Notes under the pieces: generated by a model
Database searches by the model: none
What the model was told of the DNA's origin: nothing
Seen by the model: only the letters and a program-made list of their open reading frames with translations
Made by a program: the position numbers and the translations under genes
In this document: piece by piece, positions 26,791 through 35,944 of the stretch
How the letters are laid out: each line of letters opens with the position of its first letter
How positions within the stretch are numbered: position 1 is the stretch's first letter
Assembly (NCBI GenBank): GCA_029834535.1
Contig: JAQMWT010000461.1
Location: 1-37,344 of the forward strand
DNA length: 37,344 bases
Source of the DNA: Chrysophaeum taylorii
Lineage: Eukaryota > Sar > Pelagophyceae > Pelagomonadales > Pelagomonadaceae
Direction of reading: 5' to 3'

Positions 26791-27370
26791 TCGTGTGGCT
26801 CATATTTCTGGCCACGCTTCGTGTCAAATTTAGGGCGTCGAATTTTTGTGTTGGATGTGACTCGCGAGAATGTGCACTTAGTACAACAAGCTCCTCGAGG
26901 GAGCTTTGACGCACGAGAGACTGAGAAAATGGCATTTCGGCATACTGAAACAAGCGTGATCGGTTTGAGCATACTGCATAAAACTGCGGTATGGAACGCA
27001 TCCGCTTTTTTCGCGCTTTCTTGCTTCTTCTTTGCAGGCGTCATTAAAGAAGAAGAAGAAAAGCCACCGCCGTAGCGAGCAGATAAGTTCGTCTCAAAAT
27101 CTGCAACCATAGATGTGTCTCCAAAAGTTGCGTTCCAAGGTAACGAAAGAAACATACCTCGAGCCCACCATACAAATTCTCAGTATATCCCCCGTGCCGT
27201 ACGAAGGCGAAAGGATGGTGTGTCGCAAGGCCACGACGCCACAGGCCTCTTTACGAGCAGCGACTTGTAGGAGACGGCGGGGGCGGCGGAGTCCCTCGAC
27301 TTGAATTTTGTCGGTGAACTTCATGTCACTACGCGTGCTCGACTCTCTGCCAGGAAAAAAAAATTACCTT
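26791..27370. other. Gene-poor stretch, short minus-strand ORF only
   Basis: A 76-codon minus-strand frame from an ATG at 27324 (MKFTDKIQVEGLRRPRRLL) is the best candidate but has no recognisable domain. A longer minus-strand frame (27155 to 26715) overlaps the end of the light-harvesting copy and is not convincing. I see nothing else. Confidence 0.3.
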
Positions 27371-27431
27371 GGGGGATCGTGGTTTTTTACGTACGTACTC
27401 GGGGATCATAAATAAATATTGGGTGGTGCAC

Positions 27432-27481
27432 TATAAGCAGTTTTCTCAAAAAGTCGTGACGTCACTAATGGGGCACACGTG
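27432..27481 (+). promoter_or_regulatory. Promoter-like cluster: TATAAG, CRE-type palindrome, G-box
   Basis: TATAAG at 27432, the palindrome GTGACGTCAC at 27456-27465 (the CRE/bZIP core TGACGTCA) and CACGTG at 27476-27481 (G-box/E-box) fall within 50 bases, just inside the left inverted repeat and upstream of an ATG at 27505. Binding is inference from the motifs. Confidence 0.4.
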
Positions 27482-27504
27482 GCGCGGTGAGTGATCACGC
27501 GTCG

Positions 27505-27843
27505 ATGGCGCACGCGACACAAAAAAAAAAAAACGACAAGAAAAAAAACTCAGCGCTTAGCATATGGCGGAGCCACTCACTCACTCAACGCGGTGTTTGC
27601 CGCTGCCTTGAAGATGCTGACAGGGAATTTAAGAAGTGCGACGGAACACGTCCTGTGTGTTCGATATGGCGCGCGAGGCGTGCGACGACGAGACGATTTT
27701 TTTTGCGGCGCCGCGACGGTGTTTTCAATGCCAAGAAGCTCGTGAGTCCGGTAAAGCGCCACGGTGTTTGGGTGGAGGGGCGCGCAAGACCCACTTCGTG
27801 CGTTACGCGGCTGGCCGGACGACCCATCATCGCCTTCTCCTAA
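27505..27843 (+). CDS. Hypothetical ORF inside the inverted-repeat element
   Basis: The ATG at 27505 starts M-A-H-A-T-Q-K-K-K-N-D-K-K-K-N-S and the frame runs 112 codons to a stop at 27841. It is Arg-rich with VFNAKKLVSPVKRHGVWVEGRARPTS near the end. Another plus-strand frame (27868-28170) follows. Neither matches a family I know, and both could be chance frames in GC-rich DNA. Confidence 0.25.
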   Translation: MAHATQKKKNDKKKNSALSIWRSHSLTQRGVCRCLEDADREFKKCDGTRPVCSIWRARRATTRRFFLRRRDGVFNAKKLVSPVKRHGVWVEGRARPTSCVTRLAGRPIIAFS

Positions 27844-28292
27844 AGAGCGCGGGGTCACCTCGATGCTGTGATATGTTGTCGCGCGGCCCGGCCTTCCGCC
27901 GTAGGTTTGTTTTTCACCCCCGGTATCTCTTCAAACAAAGTGCACGCGGGCCTGGTTTCCCTCCGCGGGCTTTTGGCTCCCGTTCTTTTCCACGAAATCC
28001 GGTCCGACCACTACGTCGAGCGCGAATTCTGCTGCTCGACGTCGCGGCCGCGAATAAGCGCGATGCCATTCCAGGCTCGGCTGCCACCACCTCTGTGCGC
28101 GCGTGCCCACACCAAAACCTTCGAGCACCACGCGCACTGCCACCTCTTAGCGCGTCCCTCTATTTTTTAGAGCGGTTTCAAGCAGGGTTGCAGCCACGTA
28201 GCACCGTTAACAAACACTTGATCCCAACATTTGACCATAGGGGTTTTTACCCAAAATTTATGATCCCTGGGTACGTACGCAAACCATGATCA

Positions 28293-28549
28293 CACGAGCG
28301 ACCCGGTCCCTGTCTGCCGGAAGGACGGACTTCGCGCCAACGGAGAAAGCCTGTTCAAGCGAGGTGCACGCAATTAGTCCACCGCCGACTCTCCGACGCG
28401 CTCGCGGCATCTGAACATTATTCGTCCTGGCGACGACGCGGTCTTCGTCTTTCTATTGCCCGACCGTAACGGCACGGTCGAATCGCTCCACTACGACTCT
28501 TGATGTTCGCGGCGAACCACCATCACGAACTGCAGGGCTTTCTTTCCGG
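28293..28549. other. Stretch without recognisable gene
   Basis: No frame on either strand gives convincing protein between the inverted-repeat element and the GGCTC array. Confidence 0.5.
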
Positions 28550-28663
28550 AGGCGAGGCGAGGCTCGGCTCGCCTCGCCTCGGCTCGGCTCGGCTCGGCTC
28601 GGCTCGGCTCGGCTCGGCTCGGCTCGGCTCGGCTCGGCTCGGCTCGGCTCGGCTCGGCTCGGC
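28550..28663 (+). repeat. (GGCTC)16 pentanucleotide array with degenerate flank
   Basis: 28581-28660 is 16 perfect GGCTC units. 28550-28580 contains GGCGA and GCCTC variants of the same unit. On the minus strand the array would code a Ser-Arg-Ala-Glu-Pro pentapeptide, but there is no sign that it is translated. Confidence 0.97.
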
Positions 28664-28798
28664 ATATCTCAGTCCACCGCCGCCGAAGCGATAGTCGATG
28701 TCGGGAGGGCCGCCGCGTAGGCCGACTAAGAAAGGAATGCCGAAAGCAGCAGCAGCAGCAGCTGTCGCAACTCTGAGAAGTACTTAGCGACGTTACGC

Positions 28799-29730
28799 CT
28801 CGAATTGCAGTCAAAAGCTCGGTTTGCAGAAGGAGAGAGACCGCGATGCGGCGGACGACGCTCGCAATGCTGAGGTGGTGGTGGCTGCGGAGCGCCGAGA
28901 GCAGGTCGAGTTTTGCAGCTGGAGGAGGCTGTCCGCGTCGCCGCAGCTCGAGAGGAGCTGCTGATCAACCGACAGAAAGGACGCCAAGTCCAAGCACCGC
29001 TCCCGCGACGCCGAGAGGCCTTCAACAAGCGTGAAGAGCTCGAGGGGGCAGCAGACGGACGCGAGGAAGCGGCCGCCAAGAGACGCACCCGTGCTCGGCT
29101 CTCGCGTTCGAATAATCCGAAGGAGTACCGCAAGCTCCAGTCCAGCTACGCTTCAACTGGATCTCTCTTCGCCGCCGCCGCCGCCGCCGCCGAAGGGCGC
29201 GCCGAGGCCAAAGGAGTTAGAGGTCGTGCGGCGGCTGGTAAAAGCGAGTCGAGGAGCTTGATCAGCAAGGGGCGCAGATCTGGGTGCCTTCGAAGCCAGA
29301 TGGTGCCGGCTCTAGAGAGACGGCTTGGCCGTCCAAGCTCCGGCGGCGGCTCTACGTGAAGCTTTTAGCACTTCGCGTGCCACTGGCCGAAATCTCCGAG
29401 GCTGTCGCAGGTCGGTCGTCTTGGGTCCTGAGCTGTTAGGTGCTCGAACTGCCGAGTTGGTGGTGGTGGTACTCTCGACTACCCGAGGCCTTGGACGTCA
29501 GTCAACGAGGAGATCGAGGCCTACCACGAGTAGTTCTTGGCCGAAGTCCGCGACATCGTCTTCGGCGAGGTCGACTTTCAGATCAAGGGCGCGCGTCATC
29601 ATCACGCACGCACGCTCGAGACCATATCAAGGCCCGGGGCGAGGGCTGCCTGCACACCTTCGCGAAAATAATGGTTCTGGCTACGTGGACATCGGCGAGT
29701 TTCCCCAAGAAGGCGAATCAGACGGATGAA
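28799..29730 (+). pseudogene. Coiled-coil protein frame ending in an EF-hand loop
   Basis: Plus-strand frames combine into a coherent protein. About 28830-28905 gives E-R-D-R-D-A-A-D-D-A-R-N-A-E-V-V-V-A-A-E. 28913 onward gives L-Q-L-E-E-A-V-R-V-A-A-A-R-E-E-L-L-I-N. Then come NKREELEGAADGREEAAAK, PKELEVVRRLVK, VEELDQQGAQIWVPSKP and LRRRLYVKLLALRVPLAEISEAV. A stretch about 29500-29590 gives N-E-E-I-E-A-Y-H-E and F-L-A-E-V-R-D-I-V-F. At 29664-29699 an EF-hand loop reads E-N-N-G-S-G-Y-V-D-I-G-E, followed by F. The first loop residue is Glu instead of Asp because a frame change falls at that spot. A Ca2+-responsive cytoskeletal or flagellar role would fit coiled coil plus EF-hand, but is inference. 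Introns could explain part of the frame changes. Confidence 0.45.
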
Positions 29731-30408
29731 CAGCTCAAGACGGCTTTCCCGCTGCCTCAAAACGTCAAAACGAACCGCCGAGAAAGCCAATTTATAGGCA
29801 CCCACCAAGTACCACCACGGCAGCAGCAGCAGCATCATCCCCTCGAGCAATATCTCCTGCGTCGTCGCCCGCGGTAGTAGTAGGGATGGTGTGATTGGCG
29901 GGCTTGATGACTCGATCAGCGTAGCCCCGCGCGGGTCGATGACAACGGCGCGAGCTGGTCGACGGCGAAGCAGTCGACCAGCGCGAGGATGAGTAGTTGG
30001 CTCGGAACGAAACTGCCCGAGAGCGCGATAAGAATCGTCGAGATGGCGCTCGACTTGCGGCGTCATGTCGTCGAGGCTCTGGCCAAGGTCAAGAGAGGTC
30101 ACGCCCATCTCTCTCGTCGTCGAATATCTGATCTCCACGACAGGGGAAACACCTTGCTTCGCTCTCGTTGGACGCAGATCGAGATTCCGCGAGGGCACAT
30201 CCATGAAGTGCGACATCTTGGGGGCTAAACAAAGAGCCCCGGCCAAGTCCTACACTTCGAGGGAGATATCGGCGAGGCCGGCAGCAAACGTGGCCTTCCT
30301 GACCGAGACACTGGAGCGGACTTTTAAGACCGTAACGGCTTCTGGAAGTAGCGACGCAATTCGCTACGCGCCGAGCTCCTCTCGTTCAACAGTTCCAAGC
30401 CGATTTAT
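29731..30408 (+). other. Continuation of host-like DNA without a firm gene
   Basis: Plus frames 29989-30228 and 30065-30427 and a minus frame 30246-29602 are open, with the plus frames helical in places (ESAIRIVEMALDLRRHVVEALAKVK). They may belong to the coiled-coil/EF-hand gene or its introns. I cannot choose a product. Confidence 0.25.
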
Positions 30409-30603
30409 TTGCTCAGTTCGCCGCTGATTGCCAACGACGGCGCAAAGCTTAATTTCTTGGATCAACTCGCCGCCGCCGCCGCTGATCAAGCTATTCTCAA
30501 AGCCAGAATCGCCGCTGATTACGCTGATCTCAGAGCCAAAACCACTGCCGCAATCGAAGCTCGAGACGAGCAACTTATGATGATCAAGGCGTGCAACTTA
30601 TGA
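30409..30603 (+). CDS. Short Ala-rich coiled-coil ORF at the start of the right-hand region
   Basis: 64 codons reading L-D-Q-L-A-A-A-A-A-D-Q-A-I-L-K-A-R-I-A-A-D-Y, then T-T-A-A-I-E-A-R-D-E-Q-L. It ends within the 23-bp tandem repeat, whose length is not a multiple of three. Similar helical sequence (LAATEAMLVRKDDAL) occurs again near 31.5 kb. It looks like the N-terminal coiled coil of a gag-like protein. Confidence 0.4.
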   Translation: MLSSPLIANDGAKLNFLDQLAAAAADQAILKARIAADYADLRAKTTAAIEARDEQLMMIKACNL

Positions 30604-30656
30604 TGATCAAGGCGTGCAACTTAGGATGATCAAGGCGTGCAACTTATGATGATCAA
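30571..30656 (+). repeat. 23-bp tandem repeat, 3.7 copies
   Basis: Units CAACTTATGATGATCAAGGC-GTG start at 30571, 30594, 30617 (one mismatch, AGG for ATG) and 30640 (partial). Every unit contains ATGATGATCAAG, so the start-like MMIK is offered in three successive reading frames. Confidence 0.95.
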
Positions 30657-31752
30657 GCTCCCCAACCAGCTGTTCTTCCGGCAACTCCCCTCGAGCACAA
30701 GCAAACTTCTCACGAAGTCGCGACCCAAGACCAACCGATCATCTCGATGGTCACCCCCCCTCATGCCGACAACCTCATCGGATATCAAACACCCCACGGC
30801 AAAGTCTCAGACCCCACTGCCTTCCCTCCGGACCCAGGCAAGGTTACTCCCACAACCTGGCACACCCCACGTTCACGAGGACACTCCACCTCGTTCAAAT
30901 ATCGCACCACCAGAAATGTTGAACACACCACCACCAATAACCATTACTCCCTTCACTCCGCCAACCCCACCGGAGCCTCCACCTCCTTCATTGGAGCCTA
31001 ACTCCCCACTATCGGCGACTCCCGCTACACCACATATACAAGTTCCCCCCCAACATCCACGTCAACCCCCTCCACTCATCTCCTTGATGATCATGCCATA
31101 TACGGCCATGACGGCCCCGGCACCTTCATCCCTGACCAAAACCCCACCGCGGCTCAAGGTGCTCGTGGTGCCCCACTGTCGGATTCCCTTGTCCGATATC
31201 CATCATCTTCCGCAAGAAAGCACTCTCCTCGGGACTTTCCTCTCCATCCACAAGACCATGCCACCTACGGCCGCGACGGCCCCGGCACTTCCATTTCTAC
31301 CACAGCTCCTTCCGCGGCTCAAGTTCCCGCCGCCCAACCATCGCAAAATTCTGACAGACCTTCCTCACCTTTCGAAAGTCGCTGTTCCTACGATTTGCCC
31401 CTCCATAAGCGTGACCACGACTACGACCATTCCTCCGTCCCCATTCAAGCAACACTCCACCTCCTTTCTCAAAGTTCCAATGCACCTCCGTCTGCATTCC
31501 AACGCGACTTGGCCGCCACTATGGCTGCATTCCGCTCCCAAACCGCTGAATTGGCCGCAACCGAGGCCATGCTCGTTCGCAAGGATGACGCTTTGTGTGT
31601 CCTCCAGAGCCAACAGACTCACCACCACCGACGCCGCCCTGGCTTTCGCCACTGCCCAGCTCGCCATCCAAGCCGACGAACTGGTCTCCTCCCAAGCCGA
31701 ACACCCATCTCACTCACACCCAGCTCAAGGCACTCGAAACTGCCCACGCTGA
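30637..31752 (+). CDS. Pro/Thr/Ser-rich ORF of the right-hand region
   Basis: 371 codons beginning near the last 23-bp repeat. The first 250 residues are very rich in Pro, Thr, Ser and His, with no structure I can name (TPPPITITPFTPPTPPEPPPP). The end becomes Ala-rich and helical (TTTDAALAFATAQLAIQADEL), continuing a coiled coil that starts in the overlapping 31395-31826 frame (FQRDLAATMAAFRSQTAELAATEAM). One frame change separates the two coiled-coil parts. It resembles a gag-like linker and coiled coil, but no family is recognised. Confidence 0.4.
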   Translation: MQLMMIKLPNQLFFRQLPSSTSKLLTKSRPKTNRSSRWSPPLMPTTSSDIKHPTAKSQTPLPSLRTQARLLPQPGTPHVHEDTPPRSNIAPPEMLNTPPPITITPFTPPTPPEPPPPSLEPNSPLSATPATPHIQVPPQHPRQPPPLISLMIMPYTAMTAPAPSSLTKTPPRLKVLVVPHCRIPLSDIHHLPQESTLLGTFLSIHKTMPPTAATAPALPFLPQLLPRLKFPPPNHRKILTDLPHLSKVAVPTICPSISVTTTTTIPPSPFKQHSTSFLKVPMHLRLHSNATWPPLWLHSAPKPLNWPQPRPCSFARMTLCVSSRANRLTTTDAALAFATAQLAIQADELVSSQAEHPSHSHPAQGTRNCPR

Positions 31753-31800
31753 CATCCGCAGCTCCCAACGCCGTCCTCCAAACCATTCTTACCTCATTGG

Positions 31801-32543
31801 ATGCCACCCACCCCACCCAAGATTAAGCTACATCGTATCTTTCACCTCCTTTCCCCATCCACAACCAACCTTCATCCCCTTCCGAACCAACCTCCAATGC
31901 CTCTCCCCCGATTCTCCCCGAGTATCATCAACACCTCCACGGATGCCCCGGACCTGGTTCTCCTGGTTCACCACCCATTCCACCTATCTGTTCTCAACAC
32001 CCCGCCATCTCTGGCCCCTCCTCCTCTCCCAAATCACTCTTCGCCTCTCTGGCATCCCCTGAACCCCTTTGAGCCCGCTCGCCTTATCAGCCACCTGGTT
32101 CATTCCAACTCGACCACATCCCCACGTCCGAGTTGCGAGGGCGTACATTCAACACCGGCGACCGTACCCCTACCACCAGCGACGATCACCACGTGCAAAG
32201 CCCCACCAAGAATCAAGACCACCCACATCAAGAGTCGACAAGTTCTGAACTATCAAAAGACAGCTCTTTCTCTGACGGTCATGCTCACCATCATGCTGCC
32301 AAAACATGCACAAGGGCGTATTCTCTCTTCGGACACAACGGCCCAGGAAGCAATCTTGTCGAAGGAACACCAAGCCACCTCGTTCCCACTTTCGACAAGT
32401 CAAAGAACAAGACACCTCGAGATGTTCCCGAGTATTATGCCTACATCGACTATGGCAACCACACCCAAGAACCTAAGGCTCCGCCGTATTCTATGCCCCA
32501 GGCACAAGAGCCGCAGGCCACTGACAGACAACATCCCCTCTGA
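31801..32543 (+). pseudogene. Low-complexity frames between the Pro-rich and the 812-codon ORF
   Basis: Two overlapping frames (31801-32547 and 32133-32543) are open. The second reads an E-L-R-G-R-T-F-N-T-G-D segment and Y-Y-A-Y-I-D-Y-G-N-H. The frame of the second is the same as that of the 812-codon ORF but is closed by stops near 32542, 32557 and 32638. It may be the decayed upstream part of the same protein. Confidence 0.35.
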
Positions 32544-32666
32544 TTGAGCCCCCTGGTATGATGCATACAGCGAAGAAGCAAGACCCACTTCACTAGTCTC
32601 GAAGATGGTCTCCTCGACCATTCCAGATCAGCCGCTTGATCCAAGCACCATCACAATGCCCCCGCA

Positions 32667-35105
32667 ATGCCGTACCCACAAGGACAAGACACGCTGGCAA
32701 CGGTCCCACGGTCACCATACTCGCAGGCACTCACCGCACCTGCAGGTATCAGCTCAGATTCACCAGGCATCCCCGCCTTATTCGATATCTCTCGATCAGC
32801 AGCTCCCGATCACGTCGAAGCTGGTTCCGCCTCGCCGCCTCCCCTCCTCGAAGACAGGCGCGCACTACCGCTCACCGGCGCTTGCTGCTACACCCACCAT
32901 CCACCTTCTCGGTGGGATGCACTGGATGACACTGCTCAGCAGGTTGCATGGACCCATCTGCGACCACCGTGTAACGATTTGATGGACGTCTTCGCACGAG
33001 CACCAGTCGCAGCACCTGATCACCCGCTCCCCAACTTTCGGGCGGAGTACGCACTCCTTTTGACTGCCGATCCTTATGTCTCACCGCGACCAAGCCTCGG
33101 GAAAGATTTTCCCATGGCTGCAGTAACAGACACAGATTTCGAGAGTTCTGAACGACCCGATCAGCCGCAAACTATGCACGATTCCATTGCGACCACTTCG
33201 GTCCTGTATGTCCCCTTGCATAGCTCTCTTCTGGACGCCACACGCTTGCGCTGCCTCCGGAAAATCGACGTTGCGCTCTCAGGAAACATTCTCCGCGCAC
33301 TATGCACAGACTCGCTCCAACTGAACCACTTCTGTAAGCATTTTCGCATCACTGGAATGCACGACAAACGTTCCACGCCAGCTGCCGGCTCCACCACAAA
33401 CATGCACCCAAGACACGTACGTTGCCTCCATCAAAAGCGTCTTATCGCTCAGCACGTCACTCCTCATTTGAGGACGCAAGTCACATGCCCGCACCTTCGA
33501 ATGCTCAACACGCCTAAGGGCAACCCTGGTCGCTACGGCACTCACCGCTCTGGTCCCAGCATCTCCACTATTGAGGATGCACCCAGCAGGACTGAGCCTT
33601 ACATCGCCCTTCGTTCAACTGCACTCTCCTTCGGCGACCCCTCTTTTCGAATTCCCGCACTGGACCCCAAGCATTTCAGGCCGGATACTCTCCACCACGG
33701 GATCTCAGCTCACGCGCCCATCTGCCCTACCTTGCAGACAGGTCAGCCGCGAGCCACACTCCTTTTGGCACTGACTTCGGACCACCCGCATCACGCGCTT
33801 TGCTCTCGGAGCACGACACGCTTCGATGCTCTCCGCGTCACCGCCTCTAACACCACGACACTCGTCATTTCCACCGACACTCCGCGCCGCAACGTATCTC
33901 ACGACCTTCAGATCACCAACATAAGTCGCTCGCGCCCGCACCACGTCGCGCACGCCTTACGAGGGCGTATTTCAATTGGTGACCTCACAGGTCTTTCGAT
34001 GATGCATTATCCGACGTCCGACTTTGAACTTACGAGTTTCTTTATGGCAATTCCCAATGCCAAGACGTCTGAAGCTGCGCAATCATGTCTCTGGAACTCC
34101 AAAGCAACAGAAACTGCCAGACAAGAGAGCACTCAGCTCTCAGCTGCTCAACAGCTACTTAAAGTCTCGCACATAGCAACTACTATCTCGCAGTCTCTAT
34201 TGGACGACAAGACGAAAGATAAGACCACAACGGCCAGCTACACCAGCCAGCTCGTTGATGTAGCAGACGAGACAACGCAAACCAACTGCACAGCACGGTT
34301 CCAGACTATGCAGACGATGCTCAGGTCCAACGCTCAATTACTCGACCACGCAAACGCTCTGTCACCTGACCTTGCACTGCTACTGGCTCCTGTCTCATTC
34401 ATAGCTGATGCACCCCATCCAATGGACCAATCCTTAAGATACGTCCCGCTCGCAGAAGCACCACCACAGGACACAGAGGTACATCTTGAAGACACAGGTA
34501 AGCGCACCACGATCACGCGCACAAGCTCATTGCGCCTATCTGATTACGACGAGACGAAGCTACAGCTTTACTTGTTCCCTTCGCCTCTGGAAGACAAAGG
34601 CCGCCTCTCAGCCCCCCAGGCACCTGACCCTTCCCTGTCGCTGCAATCCGCATTTGCACAGACGATCTTGCCTCCCTGCACGACCGCAGATCAGGCACAA
34701 GCCAATGTCAGCACTCTGCAGAGTTATGCGCACCCGCTGGAATCTTACCAGCACGGCTACCTCAGCCAGTCAGGTCACTGCACCACCTCGGTCTCCCCTG
34801 ACACCAGGTCGACGTATCGCTCATTCGCGACCACCCCAAGTCATCTAATGGACGACTATGATCTCGAGCATGAACTCATTGCAACGCTTGAGTCATACCC
34901 AAGAAGGAATCCTACTTTGGAGTCACCTCAACCAATCCCACAGGAACTTTGGCCACCAGACGCCACCCGTGTGCTCGTGGTTTCTCCATTGGTTTCCTCC
35001 AAAGCATTTGACTGCAGCAGAGACAAAACGAAACCTCCCCATGCGACTATAACCGCATTCTCGTTTGGGACACAAGCATTTACTTCATGTCATTTACGCC
35101 CATAG
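32667..35105 (+). CDS. 812-codon ORF of unknown function
   Basis: The longest unbroken frame in the window, starting at ATG 32667 and stopping at 35103. The protein is rich in Ser, Thr, Leu, Pro, His and Asp. It has predicted helical parts (TSEAAQSCLWNSKATETAR, SAAQQLLKVSHIATTISQSL) and strand-rich parts (LRVTASNTTTLVISTD). No signal peptide, membrane segment, zinc finger or enzyme motif is evident. A-L-R-G-R-I-S-I-G-D at about 33954-33983 and L-E-D-K-G-R-L-S-A-P at about 34587-34616 belong to a motif that recurs downstream. Given the base composition, chance openness over 812 codons is very unlikely, so I take it as coding. Function is unknown. Confidence 0.7.
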   Translation: MPYPQGQDTLATVPRSPYSQALTAPAGISSDSPGIPALFDISRSAAPDHVEAGSASPPPLLEDRRALPLTGACCYTHHPPSRWDALDDTAQQVAWTHLRPPCNDLMDVFARAPVAAPDHPLPNFRAEYALLLTADPYVSPRPSLGKDFPMAAVTDTDFESSERPDQPQTMHDSIATTSVLYVPLHSSLLDATRLRCLRKIDVALSGNILRALCTDSLQLNHFCKHFRITGMHDKRSTPAAGSTTNMHPRHVRCLHQKRLIAQHVTPHLRTQVTCPHLRMLNTPKGNPGRYGTHRSGPSISTIEDAPSRTEPYIALRSTALSFGDPSFRIPALDPKHFRPDTLHHGISAHAPICPTLQTGQPRATLLLALTSDHPHHALCSRSTTRFDALRVTASNTTTLVISTDTPRRNVSHDLQITNISRSRPHHVAHALRGRISIGDLTGLSMMHYPTSDFELTSFFMAIPNAKTSEAAQSCLWNSKATETARQESTQLSAAQQLLKVSHIATTISQSLLDDKTKDKTTTASYTSQLVDVADETTQTNCTARFQTMQTMLRSNAQLLDHANALSPDLALLLAPVSFIADAPHPMDQSLRYVPLAEAPPQDTEVHLEDTGKRTTITRTSSLRLSDYDETKLQLYLFPSPLEDKGRLSAPQAPDPSLSLQSAFAQTILPPCTTADQAQANVSTLQSYAHPLESYQHGYLSQSGHCTTSVSPDTRSTYRSFATTPSHLMDDYDLEHELIATLESYPRRNPTLESPQPIPQELWPPDATRVLVVSPLVSSKAFDCSRDKTKPPHATITAFSFGTQAFTSCHLRP

Positions 35106-35410
35106 TACCGCGACACACGGCAACCAAGATAGAAGTGGACTGCGTTCCACCCTCATCTCTGAGCGCCACCCCGACATGCTGCTCCCGGCACTACTAGCCA
35201 GTCCCACCGTCTGATTCAGCTCCCATCGCTTTGTATGACGTCATATGTCATATTCCGATTAAAGCCCAGACACCGCACAGGCTACTGCACTCGCGACGGC
35301 ACGCTCACCGCCCCTCTCGGTTTAGACTACGAACATTGCGCCATACCCATGGTACACTCACAGTCAACTGAGACGCACGCTCGCTTGTCGCGTACGATGC
35401 CCGAACACTT
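35106..35410 (+). other. Gap between the 812-codon ORF and the next frame
   Basis: Short frames only. The C-rich composition continues, so the stretch probably belongs to the same unit with stops introduced. Confidence 0.4.
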
Positions 35411-35944
35411 TTGATTCAAGATACGCAGAACACTGTCGTCTCATCCACCGCTGAAGCGCCTCCTCCGACCGCCGCCCGGCTCTGCGCTCGTTTCGCAATC
35501 ACGTTCTATCGGTCTCACCGGCAATTCGAAGATTTCACCCAGTTCGAATTACGAGGGCGCATTAGTTTTCCACCGACGACAAGATTCGTTTCGATTCGCA
35601 TCAGTCATGCCTCCTATGGCTACTCTGCCTACATCGGAATTCACTTCAAGGCACGTACCGAAGTCCCTCTTCCTAAGGACCCCGTCACACGCCAAGACCT
35701 GATGAGTATTCGTCGTTCCTCCTCGCTTCAACGCGACTCCCGACGACCAAATCCCCGACGATTTGTGATGACACAAAGTTCCGTCATCAATGCAATTCAG
35801 AGCCACCCACGCTCTTCCGTCAGTCTCTCGCAGGTCACACCTCTCAAATTTCAGCATTCCACCCTCGCTCGATTTTATCCAGCATGCTGCTATATGCAAA
35901 CGAAGTTCAGTCACGCCAAAGCCACACGTCGCAGTTATCGCTAG
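35411..35944 (+). CDS. Unidentified ORF carrying the LRGRIS motif
   Basis: 177 codons. Residues about 36-60 read S-H-R-Q-F-E-D-F-T-Q-F-E-L-R-G-R-I-S-F-P-P, a relative of the motif in the 812-codon ORF and at the right edge. The remainder is Ser/Arg-rich, with S-H-A-S-Y-G-Y-S-A-Y-I-G. It lies in a different frame from the 812-codon ORF. No known domain. Confidence 0.45.
   Translation: MIQDTQNTVVSSTAEAPPPTAARLCARFAITFYRSHRQFEDFTQFELRGRISFPPTTRFVSIRISHASYGYSAYIGIHFKARTEVPLPKDPVTRQDLMSIRRSSSLQRDSRRPNPRRFVMTQSSVINAIQSHPRSSVSLSQVTPLKFQHSTLARFYPACCYMQTKFSHAKATRRSYR

Larger units (their letters stand above)
27376..28292. mobile_element. 0.9-kb element with about 45-bp terminal inverted repeats
   Basis: The left end (27376-27423) reads ATCGTGGTTT, CGTACGTAC, GGGATCATAAAT and TTGGGT in that order. 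The reverse complement of 28246-28290 reads ATCATGGTTT, GCGTACGTAC, GGGATCATAAAT and TTTGGGT. The two arms therefore form a long imperfect inverted repeat around 820 bases. No transposase is evident inside, so it would be a non-autonomous DNA transposon (MITE-like). No clear target duplication is seen. Confidence 0.6.

Noticed and set aside
28453..28665. Ser-Arg-Ala-Glu-Pro repeat protein on the minus strand
   Set aside because: It is simply the translation of the GGCTC array. The same array is open in the other strand as well, and there is no flanking coding signal.
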